In this document: one piece after another, positions 51,231 through 59,231 of the stretch
Layout of the letters: each line of letters opens with the position of its first letter
How positions within the stretch are numbered: the first letter of the stretch is position 1
DNA from: Chryseobacterium formosense
GTDB taxonomy: Bacteria; Bacteroidota; Bacteroidia; Flavobacteriales; Weeksellaceae
Length of the DNA: 64,000 bases
Direction of reading: 5' to 3'
Assembly (NCBI RefSeq): GCF_900116415.1
Contig: NZ_FPAP01000005.1
Location: forward strand, 1-64,000
Program-made: the position numbers and the translations under genes
The notes under the pieces: generated by a model
The model's input: the letters and a program-made list of their open reading frames with translations, nothing else
Database searches by the model: none
What the model was told of the DNA's origin: nothing

Positions 51231-52316
51231 TTAAACATCATAATTAAGCATCACCACATTCGTTGTCGGGTGACATTGGCAAGTAAGAACGAAGCCTCTG
51301 GCTACTTCTTCTTCGGTAAGCGCGTAGTTTTTCTCCATGAAAACTTCACCTTCTAAAACTTCGGCTTTACACGTACAACAAACTCCTCCTTTGCACGCAA
51401 AAGGTACAGGAAGATTGTCTTTCAATGCTTTATCTAAGATACTCTCTTTTTTTGAATTCAAGTGGAACGAATATTCATCATCATCGATGATTACCGTTAC
51501 CATACTTTCGATGTTGGCAATGGCCTTGAACTCATCGCTCATTTCCTCCGTATTTTCTTCGTCAGGAGCGGTGAAATATTCAAATAAAACCTGAATTGCC
51601 GGTACTTTTTTATCTTTCTTTAAATAATCTGCGATCCCTTTAATCATTTCTGAAGGTCCGCAAATGAAATAAGTCGATTCTTTTACATCAATGTCAGTAT
51701 ATCTATCAAATAAAAGTTCCAGTTTTTCAGGAGAAATTCTTCCCTCAAAAATCGGATCTTCATGTTGCTCACGGCTTACCAAATAAACAACTTTCAGTCT
51801 TCCATTAAAAGTTTCAACCAGTTTATCGATCTCAGCCTTTTTCATTACATGATTCATACTTCTGTTGCTGTAGAACAAATAAGCATTGGAATTAGGTTCC
51901 TGATAAAGACTTTCTTTAATATTTGATAAAACCGGAGAAATTCCGCTTCCTGCAGCCAAACCAACGTAAGTTTTTACGTTTGTCGGGTGATAAGACGTGT
52001 TGAAACCGCCCATCGGAGGCATCACTTCAAGAACTTCATCCATATGAAGATGTTCGTTGAAATAGCCTGAAACTTTTCCGTTTTCTAACAACTTAACCAA
52101 TACTTCCAGCGTGTTGCTTTTTTCACTCGGAGCGTTGCAGATAGAATAAGAACGTCTCTCTTCGTTTCCGTCGATCATCATTCGGAAGTTAAGATACTGC
52201 CCCTGCTTGAATCTGAATTTATCTTTCAGTTCCTCAGGGATTTCAACGGCTACATTGACTGCGTCGTTGGTATCTTTCTGAACCCTTACAGTTTTTAATT
52301 TATAAAATGAATTCAT
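51231..52316 (-). CDS. paaE: phenylacetyl-CoA epoxidase reductase PaaE
   Basis: PaaE passes electrons from NAD(P)H via FAD and a 2Fe-2S centre to PaaA. The 361-residue product has an N-terminal FAD/NAD reductase part (FRFKQGQYLNFRM, RRSYSICNAPSE, GLAAGSGISPVLSNI, YFICGPSEMI). The C-terminal plant-type ferredoxin domain has the four-Cys pattern ACKGGVCCTCKAEV and LTCQC. Its ATG overlaps the paaK stop by four bases, so it is co-translated with paaK. Confidence 0.96.
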   Translation of the reverse strand: MNSFYKLKTVRVQKDTNDAVNVAVEIPEELKDKFRFKQGQYLNFRMMIDGNEERRSYSICNAPSEKSNTLEVLVKLLENGKVSGYFNEHLHMDEVLEVMPPMGGFNTSYHPTNVKTYVGLAAGSGISPVLSNIKESLYQEPNSNAYLFYSNRSMNHVMKKAEIDKLVETFNGRLKVVYLVSREQHEDPIFEGRISPEKLELLFDRYTDIDVKESTYFICGPSEMIKGIADYLKKDKKVPAIQVLFEYFTAPDEENTEEMSDEFKAIANIESMVTVIIDDDEYSFHLNSKKESILDKALKDNLPVPFACKGGVCCTCKAEVLEGEVFMEKNYALTEEEVARGFVLTCQCHPTTNVVMLNYDV

Positions 52317-53638
52317 TTTGTTTTTAGTATTCTATTAATTTTTCCACCTTCGCACTTAGGCAAACTGTCCTGAGCATGAATTTTCACTTTCGTGGTGATC
52401 CCTACTCGTTTTTTTATTTCGTTTTCTATACTTTTTCCAAAGTTTCCGACAAAAATAGCATAATCATCGGTATTAATTTCAATTTGTTGCGCTTTCACAA
52501 ATTCATTATCAATTTCCAAATCAATATCAAGGGCAACACACATTTGTTCTTTCTCAATCGGTGTTAAATAATAATTCGGAACCACGCCTTCCACATGAGA
52601 AAATGCTTCTTCAATCTGACTTGGATACACATTTACACCTCTTACAATCAGCATATCATCGGCTCTTCCAAGAATTGGTTTCATTTTAACCATTGTTCTT
52701 TTTGAGTTTTGTTCATAGTAAAGACTTGTGATATCGTTGGTCCAATAACGTAAAAGCGGCATTGCTTTTTTCGTTAAAGTCGTAATCACTAAAACGCCTT
52801 CTTCCCCGAAAGGAACAGTTTCTTTCGTAATCGGATCTAAAATTTCAGGATAAAAATGGTCTTCCCAAATGTAAGAACCTCCTTTTTCCTCAAAATCTTC
52901 CATCGAAACTCCTGGTCCGATAATTTCACTCAATCCATAAATATTGGTTGCATGAACGCCTAATCTTTCTTCAATATGATGTCTTATAATCTCCGTCCAA
53001 GGTTCTGAACCTAAAACGGCATATTTTAAACTGATTTCGTCTGCCGAGATTCCTCTTTTCGCAAATTCATCAGCGATTGTCAACGCATATGAAGGTGAGC
53101 AACAGATCACTTCAGGCTTAAAATCCATAATCAGATCAACCTGTCTTGAAGTCATTCCTCCCGAAATCGGAAGAACGCTCATTCCTAATTTTTCAGCTCC
53201 ATAATGAAGTCCAAGTCCACCTGTGAAAATTCCGTATCCGTAAGCGTTGTGTAATTGCATTCCCGGTTTTGCTCCTGCTGCATTTAAAGATCTTGCCACG
53301 ACTTCACTGAATAAATCAACGTCTTCTTTTGTATATCCTACCACCGTTGGTTTTCCCGTCGTTCCGCTTGAACAGTGAATTCTCTGCAATTCATTTTTCG
53401 GAACGGTAAATAATCCGAACGGATAATTGTCTCTTAAATCCTGTTTGTAAGTAATCGGAAGTTTTGCAATATCTTCAATTGTCCTTATTTCCCCAGTTGA
53501 TATTCCTAATTCATCAAATTTTCCTTTATAAAAATCCGACTTCTCCTCAAGATAACCCACCAAATTCACCAGTCTTTCCGACTGGAGTTGTCTCAATTGG
53601 TCGAGCTGTAAGTATTCAACTGAAAAATCCACATCCAT
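52313..53638 (-). CDS. paaK: phenylacetate-CoA ligase PaaK
   Basis: PaaK activates phenylacetate with ATP and CoA, the entry step of the pathway. The 441-residue product has the P-loop-like HCSSGTTGKPTVVGYT (near residue 90), the AMP-binding region GSEPWTEIIRHHIEERLG and IYGLSEIIGPGVSMED, and the C-terminal GRADDMLIVRGVNVYPSQIE hinge typical of PaaK. It is the first gene of the operon. A promoter with an embedded palindrome lies directly ahead of the ATG. Confidence 0.96.
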   Translation of the reverse strand: MDVDFSVEYLQLDQLRQLQSERLVNLVGYLEEKSDFYKGKFDELGISTGEIRTIEDIAKLPITYKQDLRDNYPFGLFTVPKNELQRIHCSSGTTGKPTVVGYTKEDVDLFSEVVARSLNAAGAKPGMQLHNAYGYGIFTGGLGLHYGAEKLGMSVLPISGGMTSRQVDLIMDFKPEVICCSPSYALTIADEFAKRGISADEISLKYAVLGSEPWTEIIRHHIEERLGVHATNIYGLSEIIGPGVSMEDFEEKGGSYIWEDHFYPEILDPITKETVPFGEEGVLVITTLTKKAMPLLRYWTNDITSLYYEQNSKRTMVKMKPILGRADDMLIVRGVNVYPSQIEEAFSHVEGVVPNYYLTPIEKEQMCVALDIDLEIDNEFVKAQQIEINTDDYAIFVGNFGKSIENEIKKRVGITTKVKIHAQDSLPKCEGGKINRILKTK

Positions 53639-53644
53639 AACTAA

Positions 53645-53692
53645 CTAACATTTGTTAGGTGTAAATTTAAAAAGAATTTGGGAGGTGACAAA
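53645..53692 (-). promoter_or_regulatory. paaK promoter with palindromic operator
   Basis: On the minus strand, TTTG at 53689-53692 is followed 19 bases later by TAAATTTA at 53662-53669. CTAACATTTGTTAG, a perfect inverted repeat with a TT centre (53645-53658), lies at about the transcription start and just upstream of the ATG at 53638. The dyad is of the kind bound by TetR-type repressors such as PaaR. A 14 of 16 match occurs at 36619. Confidence 0.7.
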
Positions 53693-53764
53693 ATTTTTAT
53701 GATTTCCATCATATTTTGAATGATTCTAAATAATCGAGTTGAGATTGAATTAAGATTGATTTAT

Positions 53765-53930
53765 GTTGATTTTACCATTCAGAACGAGGTTAAAGTTGAT
53801 TCTTCCTTAGTCAGAATGACAAAGATGCTGTATAAAGAATATTTACATAGTTTTTCATTCAGAGCGAAACGCATTGAAGCGTGGAATCTAAGCATATTTG
53901 TCAATTTTGAGATTCCTAAGGAACGCAAAC
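53765..53930. repeat. remnants of the GAATGACA-type repeat
   Basis: GATTCTTCCTTAGTCAGAAT with GACAAAG at about 53789-53816, ATTCAGAACGAGG near 53778 and TTCATTCAGAGCG near 53858 match the arms of the elements at 31509 and 41701. The open frame through here is repeat-derived. The rest of 53639-54007 shows no gene. Confidence 0.55.
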
Positions 53931-54007
53931 AATCAGATAAAAAATGAGTAATGATTCTCTCGCAGAATTATGAGATTGAGCAGATTTTTTATTTGCTTCA
54001 TAAAAAA

Positions 54008-55342
54008 TTAGACTTTAGAAACCTCGAGAATTTCAGGTCTTTCAGATGTATCTGAAATGCTTCCATTTATTGCAAATTCTGTCCAAAGTTTCCTTAGCTT
54101 TTTGCCATTTTCTTCAATATATTTCCAGGGAATATTTTTTAAAATTCCGGCATTTTTCCATGCAGATTCATTACCAAAAATAAAAGGCAGGTCTATGGCA
54201 TGAGCTCCTAAAAAATGATTCATTGCTTTAAGACGAGGATGAATTCTGAATAAAAAAACATTTCCCCCTGCTTCAGCATAATTTTCAGCAAAATCTTTGG
54301 CTGGTTTTCCGTAAATTATTTCGGTCGTCACTCGAATAGCTTTGTTGAGAATTTTTTTCGGGATGTATTTACTTAAAGTTTCGGATGCTTTCAGGTAAAA
54401 GGAAGTTTCTTCGTCATTTAAACCAATCAGTACATCAATATTTTTGGCAATCTGTTTCCATTTTTCTTCAACTTCATTTTCATAACACAAAGGCGGAAAA
54501 CCATATTGAGTACCGAAAGGCATTGCTGCTTTTAAACCATACTTAAAAAAAGAAGGAACAAAATTTTTGTAGTTTTCTATAATTTCTAACACATCAGATG
54601 TATCCTCAAACATTTTAGTATTGTTTAAAAATTCTGCTGCCATCTTCTGACGGTTTTTTCGCAAACCTAAAGGCGCACTGTGAATAATCACTCTTTTAAA
54701 TAATCCCTGTGTACCATCCGAAATCATCAGATGGGCAATTGCATCACCACCAGAAGATTGCCCGAAAAGTGTAATATTTTTCGGATCACCACCAAAAGCA
54801 GCAATATTATTTTTGATCCATTTCAAAGCTTCAATCAGATCAAACAAGCCTAAATTAGCGGGTCTTTTTTCAGTTCCGCCTAAAAACCCGAAAATTCCTA
54901 AACGATAAGAGACTGTAACTATAATAATATTTTGTTCTTTCACCCAATCTGTGGGATCAGCCGTGGAAAGATCGCCACAGCCAATTTCATATGAACCACC
55001 ATGAATCCAGACAATGACAGAAAGTTTCTCATTTTCAGTAAAATTTTGAGGTCTGAAAATTGAAATATATTGCGGAGACTCATCTACTTCAAAACCATCC
55101 AAATTGGTTTTTCCAATCATCTTTTCTAAGAGCGGACTGATATTCTGTGGGCAAACCGGTGTTTTTTCAGGAAAGATGATTTCCGAATCTGATGGCTCAA
55201 CAGCAATCGGTTTTTTGAATCTTTCAGAATAGGCATAACGAATGTTTTTAGCTTTTAAAATTCCGTTTTCTCTAAAAGCTAAGATTTTTCCGAAAGGCGA
55301 CTGAAAAGTATAAGTATTACTATTATGCTGATTTGCGGTCAT
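54008..55342 (-). CDS. type B carboxylesterase family protein
   Basis: This 444-residue protein has the carboxylesterase type-B pattern: HGGSYEIGCG (oxyanion hole), YRLGIFGFLGG, NLGLFDLIEALKWIKNNIAAFGGDP and the nucleophile elbow LFGQSSGGD near residue 195, with an acidic residue and His expected later (HFLGAHAID). No signal peptide is seen, so it may act in the cytoplasm. Its substrate is unknown. It lies 66 bases from the AraC regulator at 55409 on the same strand and may be controlled by it. Confidence 0.85.
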   Translation of the reverse strand: MTANQHNSNTYTFQSPFGKILAFRENGILKAKNIRYAYSERFKKPIAVEPSDSEIIFPEKTPVCPQNISPLLEKMIGKTNLDGFEVDESPQYISIFRPQNFTENEKLSVIVWIHGGSYEIGCGDLSTADPTDWVKEQNIIIVTVSYRLGIFGFLGGTEKRPANLGLFDLIEALKWIKNNIAAFGGDPKNITLFGQSSGGDAIAHLMISDGTQGLFKRVIIHSAPLGLRKNRQKMAAEFLNNTKMFEDTSDVLEIIENYKNFVPSFFKYGLKAAMPFGTQYGFPPLCYENEVEEKWKQIAKNIDVLIGLNDEETSFYLKASETLSKYIPKKILNKAIRVTTEIIYGKPAKDFAENYAEAGGNVFLFRIHPRLKAMNHFLGAHAIDLPFIFGNESAWKNAGILKNIPWKYIEENGKKLRKLWTEFAINGSISDTSERPEILEVSKV

Positions 55343-55408
55343 TGTTTCGCAATAGACTTTAAACTTATTTTATTAATACAATTTACAAATTTTATTTATA
55401 ATTTAAAA

Positions 55409-56311
55409 TTAATTCAGAGATTTAAACTCACTCGGAGAAACGCCTACTTTACTTTTGAAAAGCCTTGTAAAATGCTGTGGGTACTTAAACCCTAAATCAT
55501 AAGAAATTTCACTGATAGATTTTGATGCATCAAAAATCTGATCTTTTGCTACGTCAATCAGTTTGTTATGAATGAATTCCTGAGCAGAAATTCCGAGTTC
55601 TTTTTTAATCAGATCACCAAAATAATTCGCAGACAGATTAAGCTGTTCCGCAAAATAATTGACCATCGGAAAGCCCAGGCTTTTAGGTTTGTCAGATTTC
55701 AGATAATCATCCAATGATTTTTCAAACTTTCCTATAAAATTCTGATTAATGTGATCTCTTGTAATAAACTGACGGTCGTAGAAACGCATACAGTAATTCA
55801 GAAATAACTCAATGTTGTTAACAATTAATGATTTACTATGTTTATCAATAGCCTGTTCAAGCTCAAGCTTGATATTTTTAAAACATTCCAGAATAATTTC
55901 TCTTTCTTTTTCTGAGAGGTGTAATGCTTCATGAACATCGTAAGAAAAGAAATTGTAGTTTCTGATGTTTTTGCCCAAATTAGTTCCTTTCAATAAATCC
56001 GGATGAAAGATCAGAGCAAAACCTGCAGGCTGAATGTAAGTATCTGCATTATAAATTCCATAAGTCTGTCCCGGAGCGATGAAAACCAGAGTTCCTTCCT
56101 GATAGTCATAGCTGTGTTTTCCATATTGCATATCACCACACATTACATCTTTCAGAAAAACGGTATAAAAACCAAAAGTTCTTTTGAACTGACAGATAGG
56201 ATCAGATTTGGAAAAATCTACCACGCTAACCAAAGGATTCATCGTTTCATGATTCACCATTTTATTATATTCCGAAACACTGTTGACTATTTCAACTTCC
56301 TGATTTTTCAT
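55409..56311 (-). CDS. AraC family transcriptional regulator
   Basis: This 300-residue protein has an N-terminal cupin-like ligand domain (EGTLVFIAPGQTYG, residues about 85-105) and a C-terminal AraC DNA-binding domain from about residue 195. It has helices NYFAEQLNLSANYFGDLIKKELG and ISEISYDLGFKYPQHFTRLFKSKVGVSPSEF. It is divergent from the alcohol dehydrogenase at 56649 across a 337-base gap, and upstream of the carboxylesterase on its own strand. It could control either or both. The inducer is unknown. Confidence 0.9.
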   Translation of the reverse strand: MKNQEVEIVNSVSEYNKMVNHETMNPLVSVVDFSKSDPICQFKRTFGFYTVFLKDVMCGDMQYGKHSYDYQEGTLVFIAPGQTYGIYNADTYIQPAGFALIFHPDLLKGTNLGKNIRNYNFFSYDVHEALHLSEKEREIILECFKNIKLELEQAIDKHSKSLIVNNIELFLNYCMRFYDRQFITRDHINQNFIGKFEKSLDDYLKSDKPKSLGFPMVNYFAEQLNLSANYFGDLIKKELGISAQEFIHNKLIDVAKDQIFDASKSISEISYDLGFKYPQHFTRLFKSKVGVSPSEFKSLN

Positions 56312-56462
56312 GAAGTAAATTTTTAATTTTAATTCAAAATTACCAATTTCCTGTCTACAATTTTTCGGTGTAAGTAAAATTGGTAAATCATTCTGTAATT
56401 TATATAAGTATTTTTACATTTAAACTATCGAATTTTGTATCAGAAAATTGATAATATTTGAA

Positions 56463-56536
56463 TTTAACGCAAAGAGCGCAAAGTTTTTTTTAAAATGTTT
56501 GAAAATATTTTTCGTTCGCAAAGGCGTTTGACTTCG
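56463..56536. repeat. dispersed AACGCAAAG-type repeat, copy 2
   Basis: It begins TTTAACGCAAAGAGCGCAAA, then a T-run, then CGTTCGCAAAGGCGTTTGAC. Its layout matches 48754-48829. The remainder of 56312-56648 is AT-rich and shows only weak promoter-like text. Confidence 0.6.
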
Positions 56537-56648
56537 TCGAATCTGCGATTTCACCAGCAAAGAACACGAACTTTTCAAATTATGACCGATTGTCGATAAT
56601 CAGCTTAGAAAAAAGAAACATTATAATATCAAACTAAATTAAAAAAAT

Positions 56649-57701
56649 ATGGACACATTTACCGTAAAAGCTTTTGGAGCAGAATCTACAACTGCCGATT
56701 TAGCAGAAATGAATATTGACAGAAGAGAAGTAACATCAAACGATGTTGAAATCGAAATCCTGTATTGCGGAGTTTGCCACTCTGATCTTCATACGGCAAG
56801 AAATGATTGGGGTGGAACCAAATATCCTGCAGTTCCGGGACACGAAATTATCGGAAAAATTACAAAAATAGGAAGCGAAGTTTCAAAATTCAAAGTTGGT
56901 GATCTTGCGGGAGTCGGATGTATTGTCGATTCTTGCGGAACTTGTGACAGCTGTAAGCAGGATCTTGAGCAATATTGCCTAAACGGATTTACAGGAACTT
57001 ATAACGGACAGGATAAACATTTGGGCGGTCATACTTTTGGTGGCTATTCTCAGAAGGTGGTTGTAGATGCAGGTCATGTTTTAAAAATTCCGGCAAATCT
57101 AGACTTGGCAGCAGTTGCACCTCTTCTTTGTGCAGGAATTACGACCTGGTCACCTTTAAGACACTGGAAAGTTGGGCCAGGTTCCAAAGTGGCAGTTGTT
57201 GGTTTAGGTGGATTGGGACATATGGCAATCAAACTTGCAAAAGGTTTAGGTGCTGAAGTGACTTTATTCTCAAGAACTCCCGGTAAAACTGAAGATGCTA
57301 AAAAATTAGGGGCAGATCATGTTGTCATTTCTACAGATCATTCGCAAATGGACTCTGTAAAAGGTAAGTTCGATCTGATTATCGACACAGTTCCTTACGA
57401 TCACGACGTAAATCCTTACATCACTACTTTAAATATCAACGGAACTCACGTTTTGGTAGGATTTATCGGTAAAATGGAAGATTCTTTATTTACTCCACCC
57501 ATGATTATGGGAAGAAAATCGGTCGCTGGATCAGTGATTGGCGGGATTGCCGAAACTCAGGAAATGCTTGATTTCTGTGGTGAACATAATATTGTTTCGG
57601 AAATTGAAATGATTAAGATGCAGGACATCAACGAAGCATATGAAAGAATGCTGAAAAGCGATGTGAGATATCGTTTTGTAATTGATATGAAATCTTTGTA
57701 A
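56649..57701 (+). CDS. zinc-dependent NAD(P) alcohol/aldehyde dehydrogenase (YahK-like)
   Basis: This 350-residue medium-chain dehydrogenase has the catalytic zinc ligands in CGVCHSD and GHEIIG (near residues 40-70), a structural zinc set CGTCDSCKQDLEQYC (near 100-114), and the Rossmann motif GLGGLGHMAIK near 188. The fit is with the YahK/cinnamyl-alcohol-dehydrogenase type, which reduces aldehydes with NADPH; the physiological substrate is unknown. It is divergent from the AraC regulator and ends with a terminator. Confidence 0.9.
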   Translation: MDTFTVKAFGAESTTADLAEMNIDRREVTSNDVEIEILYCGVCHSDLHTARNDWGGTKYPAVPGHEIIGKITKIGSEVSKFKVGDLAGVGCIVDSCGTCDSCKQDLEQYCLNGFTGTYNGQDKHLGGHTFGGYSQKVVVDAGHVLKIPANLDLAAVAPLLCAGITTWSPLRHWKVGPGSKVAVVGLGGLGHMAIKLAKGLGAEVTLFSRTPGKTEDAKKLGADHVVISTDHSQMDSVKGKFDLIIDTVPYDHDVNPYITTLNINGTHVLVGFIGKMEDSLFTPPMIMGRKSVAGSVIGGIAETQEMLDFCGEHNIVSEIEMIKMQDINEAYERMLKSDVRYRFVIDMKSL

Positions 57702-57720
57702 TCTCAAATTTAATTATAAG

Positions 57721-57753
57721 AAAGACTCTTCATTTTTTGGAGAGTCTTTTTTA
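57721..57753 (+). terminator. terminator of the dehydrogenase gene
   Basis: A 9-bp perfect stem AAAGACTCT/AGAGTCTTT (57721-57729, 57741-57749) with T residues in and after the stem ends the plus-strand gene. It also caps the converging HxlR gene, less strongly, on the minus strand. Confidence 0.85.
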
Positions 57754-57775
57754 TTCTGTACTTAATTGAAAGCAG

Positions 57776-58138
57776 TTACTTAAAACTTCCCTCCATTTCT
57801 TTAAATGCCCATTCTGCCATTGCATGAATAACAGGAATTAATCCTTTTCCGGATTCGCTTAAATTGTAGGTAACATGAGGCGGAACAACAGGTTTTGCAG
57901 TTCTGATCACCAAGCCATCATTTTCTAATTGCTTCAGATGCTGAATAAGCATTTTTTCTGTAATTGCAGGAATTGCACGTTTCAATTCACTGTATCTTTT
58001 ATCGTTCGTCGAAAGATGGTACAAAATAATAGGTTTCCAGTATCCACCGATTTTCTCCATAACATAAGTTACAGGACAAAGGTCGAGCGCATATTTTTTG
58101 TTCTGCTGAATCGTAGAGCTTTCTTTAATTGCTGTCAT
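57776..58138 (-). CDS. HxlR family transcriptional regulator
   Basis: This 120-residue winged-helix protein shows the HxlR pattern: LCPVTYVMEKIGGYWKPIILYHLST (with the early Cys at residue 19 typical of redox-responsive members), then RYSELKRAIPAITEKMLIQHLKQLENDGLV and YNLSESGKGL. The ATG at 58138 is chosen over a longer frame whose first 32 residues fall in the divergent promoter region. It is divergent from the NmrA-like gene at 58218 and probably represses it and itself. Confidence 0.92.
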   Translation of the reverse strand: MTAIKESSTIQQNKKYALDLCPVTYVMEKIGGYWKPIILYHLSTNDKRYSELKRAIPAITEKMLIQHLKQLENDGLVIRTAKPVVPPHVTYNLSESGKGLIPVIHAMAEWAFKEMEGSFK

Positions 58139-58144
58139 AATACA

Positions 58145-58192
58145 TACTTTAGGGTAAGTACTTGTATAAAAGTAAGTACAAATATACCTTTG
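58145..58192. promoter_or_regulatory. divergent promoter with tandem TACTT-N6-AAGTA operators
   Basis: TACTT at 58145, AAGTACTT at 58156-58163 and AAGTA at 58170-58174 form two overlapping TACTT-N6-AAGTA dyads. GTAAGTAC also occurs twice (58154, 58172). The plus-strand -7 TACCTTTG (58185-58192) is exact, with TTG at 58162-58164 about 20 bases upstream, so the dyads overlap the promoter of the NmrA-like gene. Confidence 0.65.
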
Positions 58193-58217
58193 TTCTCGGA
58201 AATAAAAAATATTACAC

Positions 58218-59102
58218 ATGAAAATTATAATCACAGGCTCAGTAGGAAACGTAGCAAAACCTCTTGCTCAACAATTAATTGCAGAAGGTCATGATATTAC
58301 TGTAATCAGCAGTAACAACTCTAAAAAAAATGAAATTGAAAACTTAGGGGCAAAAGCTGCCATTGGTTCTATCACGGACTTAGATTTTTTAGTTAAAACT
58401 TTTGAAGGTGCAGATGCCGCATTTCTAATGACACCTCCCAACATGGGCGGAACAAACATTGTCGAAAACACTATTAATGCAGGAAAAAATTACGCTGAGG
58501 CCATTAAACAAACCGGCGTTAAAAGAATCGTCATGCTGAGCAGCATCGGTGTAGAATCACCTATTGAAAACGGACCGATCAAAAGTCTTCATTTCATCGA
58601 GAAATTTTATAACGAACTAGAAAATAGCTCTGTAACATTTTTGAGAGCAGGATATTTTTACATCAATTTCTTTAATGATATTCCATTAATTAAAAATGCA
58701 GGAATTATCGGAAGTAATTTTCCTGAAACGGCAACAATTCCAATAGTTCATCCGATTGATATCGCAAAAGCTGCAGCTGAAGAACTGGTTGAAAATTCTG
58801 AAGGAAAAAAGGTGAGATATATCGTAAGTGATGTTCGCACTGCTTCTGATTTTGCAAAAGCCTTTGGCAATGCGATTGGAAAACCTCATCTTCCATGGGT
58901 AGAATTTAAAGATGAAGCTTCTTTAAACGGAATGCTTCAGGCCGGAGTACCGGAGGAAATGGCAGAATTATATACAGAAATGGGATTAGGAATAAGAAAA
59001 GGTGTAGTGCAGAAAGATTTTATTGAGCATGGTTCTGTTGTGAATGGTAAGGTAAAGTTGGAGGATTTTGCGAAAGAATTTGCTAGTAAATTTAATTCTT
59101 AA
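58218..59102 (+). CDS. NmrA-like NAD(P)-binding oxidoreductase
   Basis: This 294-residue atypical short-chain dehydrogenase has the N-terminal ITGSVGNVAKPLAQQL nucleotide-binding loop and no YxxxK catalytic pair that I can place. The pattern SSIGVESPIENGP then HFIEKFYNELENSSVTFLRAGYF matches the NmrA/quinone-reductase-like (QOR2) group, which includes NAD(P)-binding redox sensors and quinone reductases. It is divergent from an HxlR regulator, a common pairing for quinone or electrophile stress. Its substrate is unknown. Confidence 0.88.
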   Translation: MKIIITGSVGNVAKPLAQQLIAEGHDITVISSNNSKKNEIENLGAKAAIGSITDLDFLVKTFEGADAAFLMTPPNMGGTNIVENTINAGKNYAEAIKQTGVKRIVMLSSIGVESPIENGPIKSLHFIEKFYNELENSSVTFLRAGYFYINFFNDIPLIKNAGIIGSNFPETATIPIVHPIDIAKAAAEELVENSEGKKVRYIVSDVRTASDFAKAFGNAIGKPHLPWVEFKDEASLNGMLQAGVPEEMAELYTEMGLGIRKGVVQKDFIEHGSVVNGKVKLEDFAKEFASKFNS

Positions 59103-59121
59103 TTCGTTTGTTTTGTCTTGC

Positions 59122-59158
59122 AACAGTTTCGGCGAGCCAAAGGCTCGCCGAAACTGTT
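59122..59158. repeat. 17-bp perfect GC-rich hairpin with AAA loop
   Basis: AACAGTTTCGGCGAGCC (59122-59138), AAA, then the exact complement (59142-59158). There is no T-run on either side, so it does not look like a normal intrinsic terminator. It sits between convergent genes, 20 bases after the NmrA-like stop. Confidence 0.75.
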
Positions 59159-59179
59159 TACTGCAATATCAATTTTGTT

Positions 59180-59222
59180 AATAGGATTTTATCCTATCCT
59201 TCAGTAAGTCGTTACTTTGTGA
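59180..59222. repeat. two-hairpin repeat element, copy 2
   Basis: ATAGGAT-TTT-ATCCTAT (59181-59197) is followed by GTTAC-TTT-GTGAC and TCTTT. It has the same layout and the same 3-base loops as copy 1 at 10677-10722. It begins just after the hairpin at 59122 and lies 3' of the phosphodiesterase gene. Confidence 0.8.
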
Positions 59223-59231
59223 CTCTTTAAA

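Noticed and set aside
39152..53638. Horizontal acquisition of the paa operon
   Set aside because: Base composition and spacer repeats match the rest of the window; no integrase or tRNA junction is seen.
53720..53947. Plus-strand open frame of 75 codons upstream of paaK
   Set aside because: It is made of GAATGACA-type repeat remnants and has no recognisable protein features.
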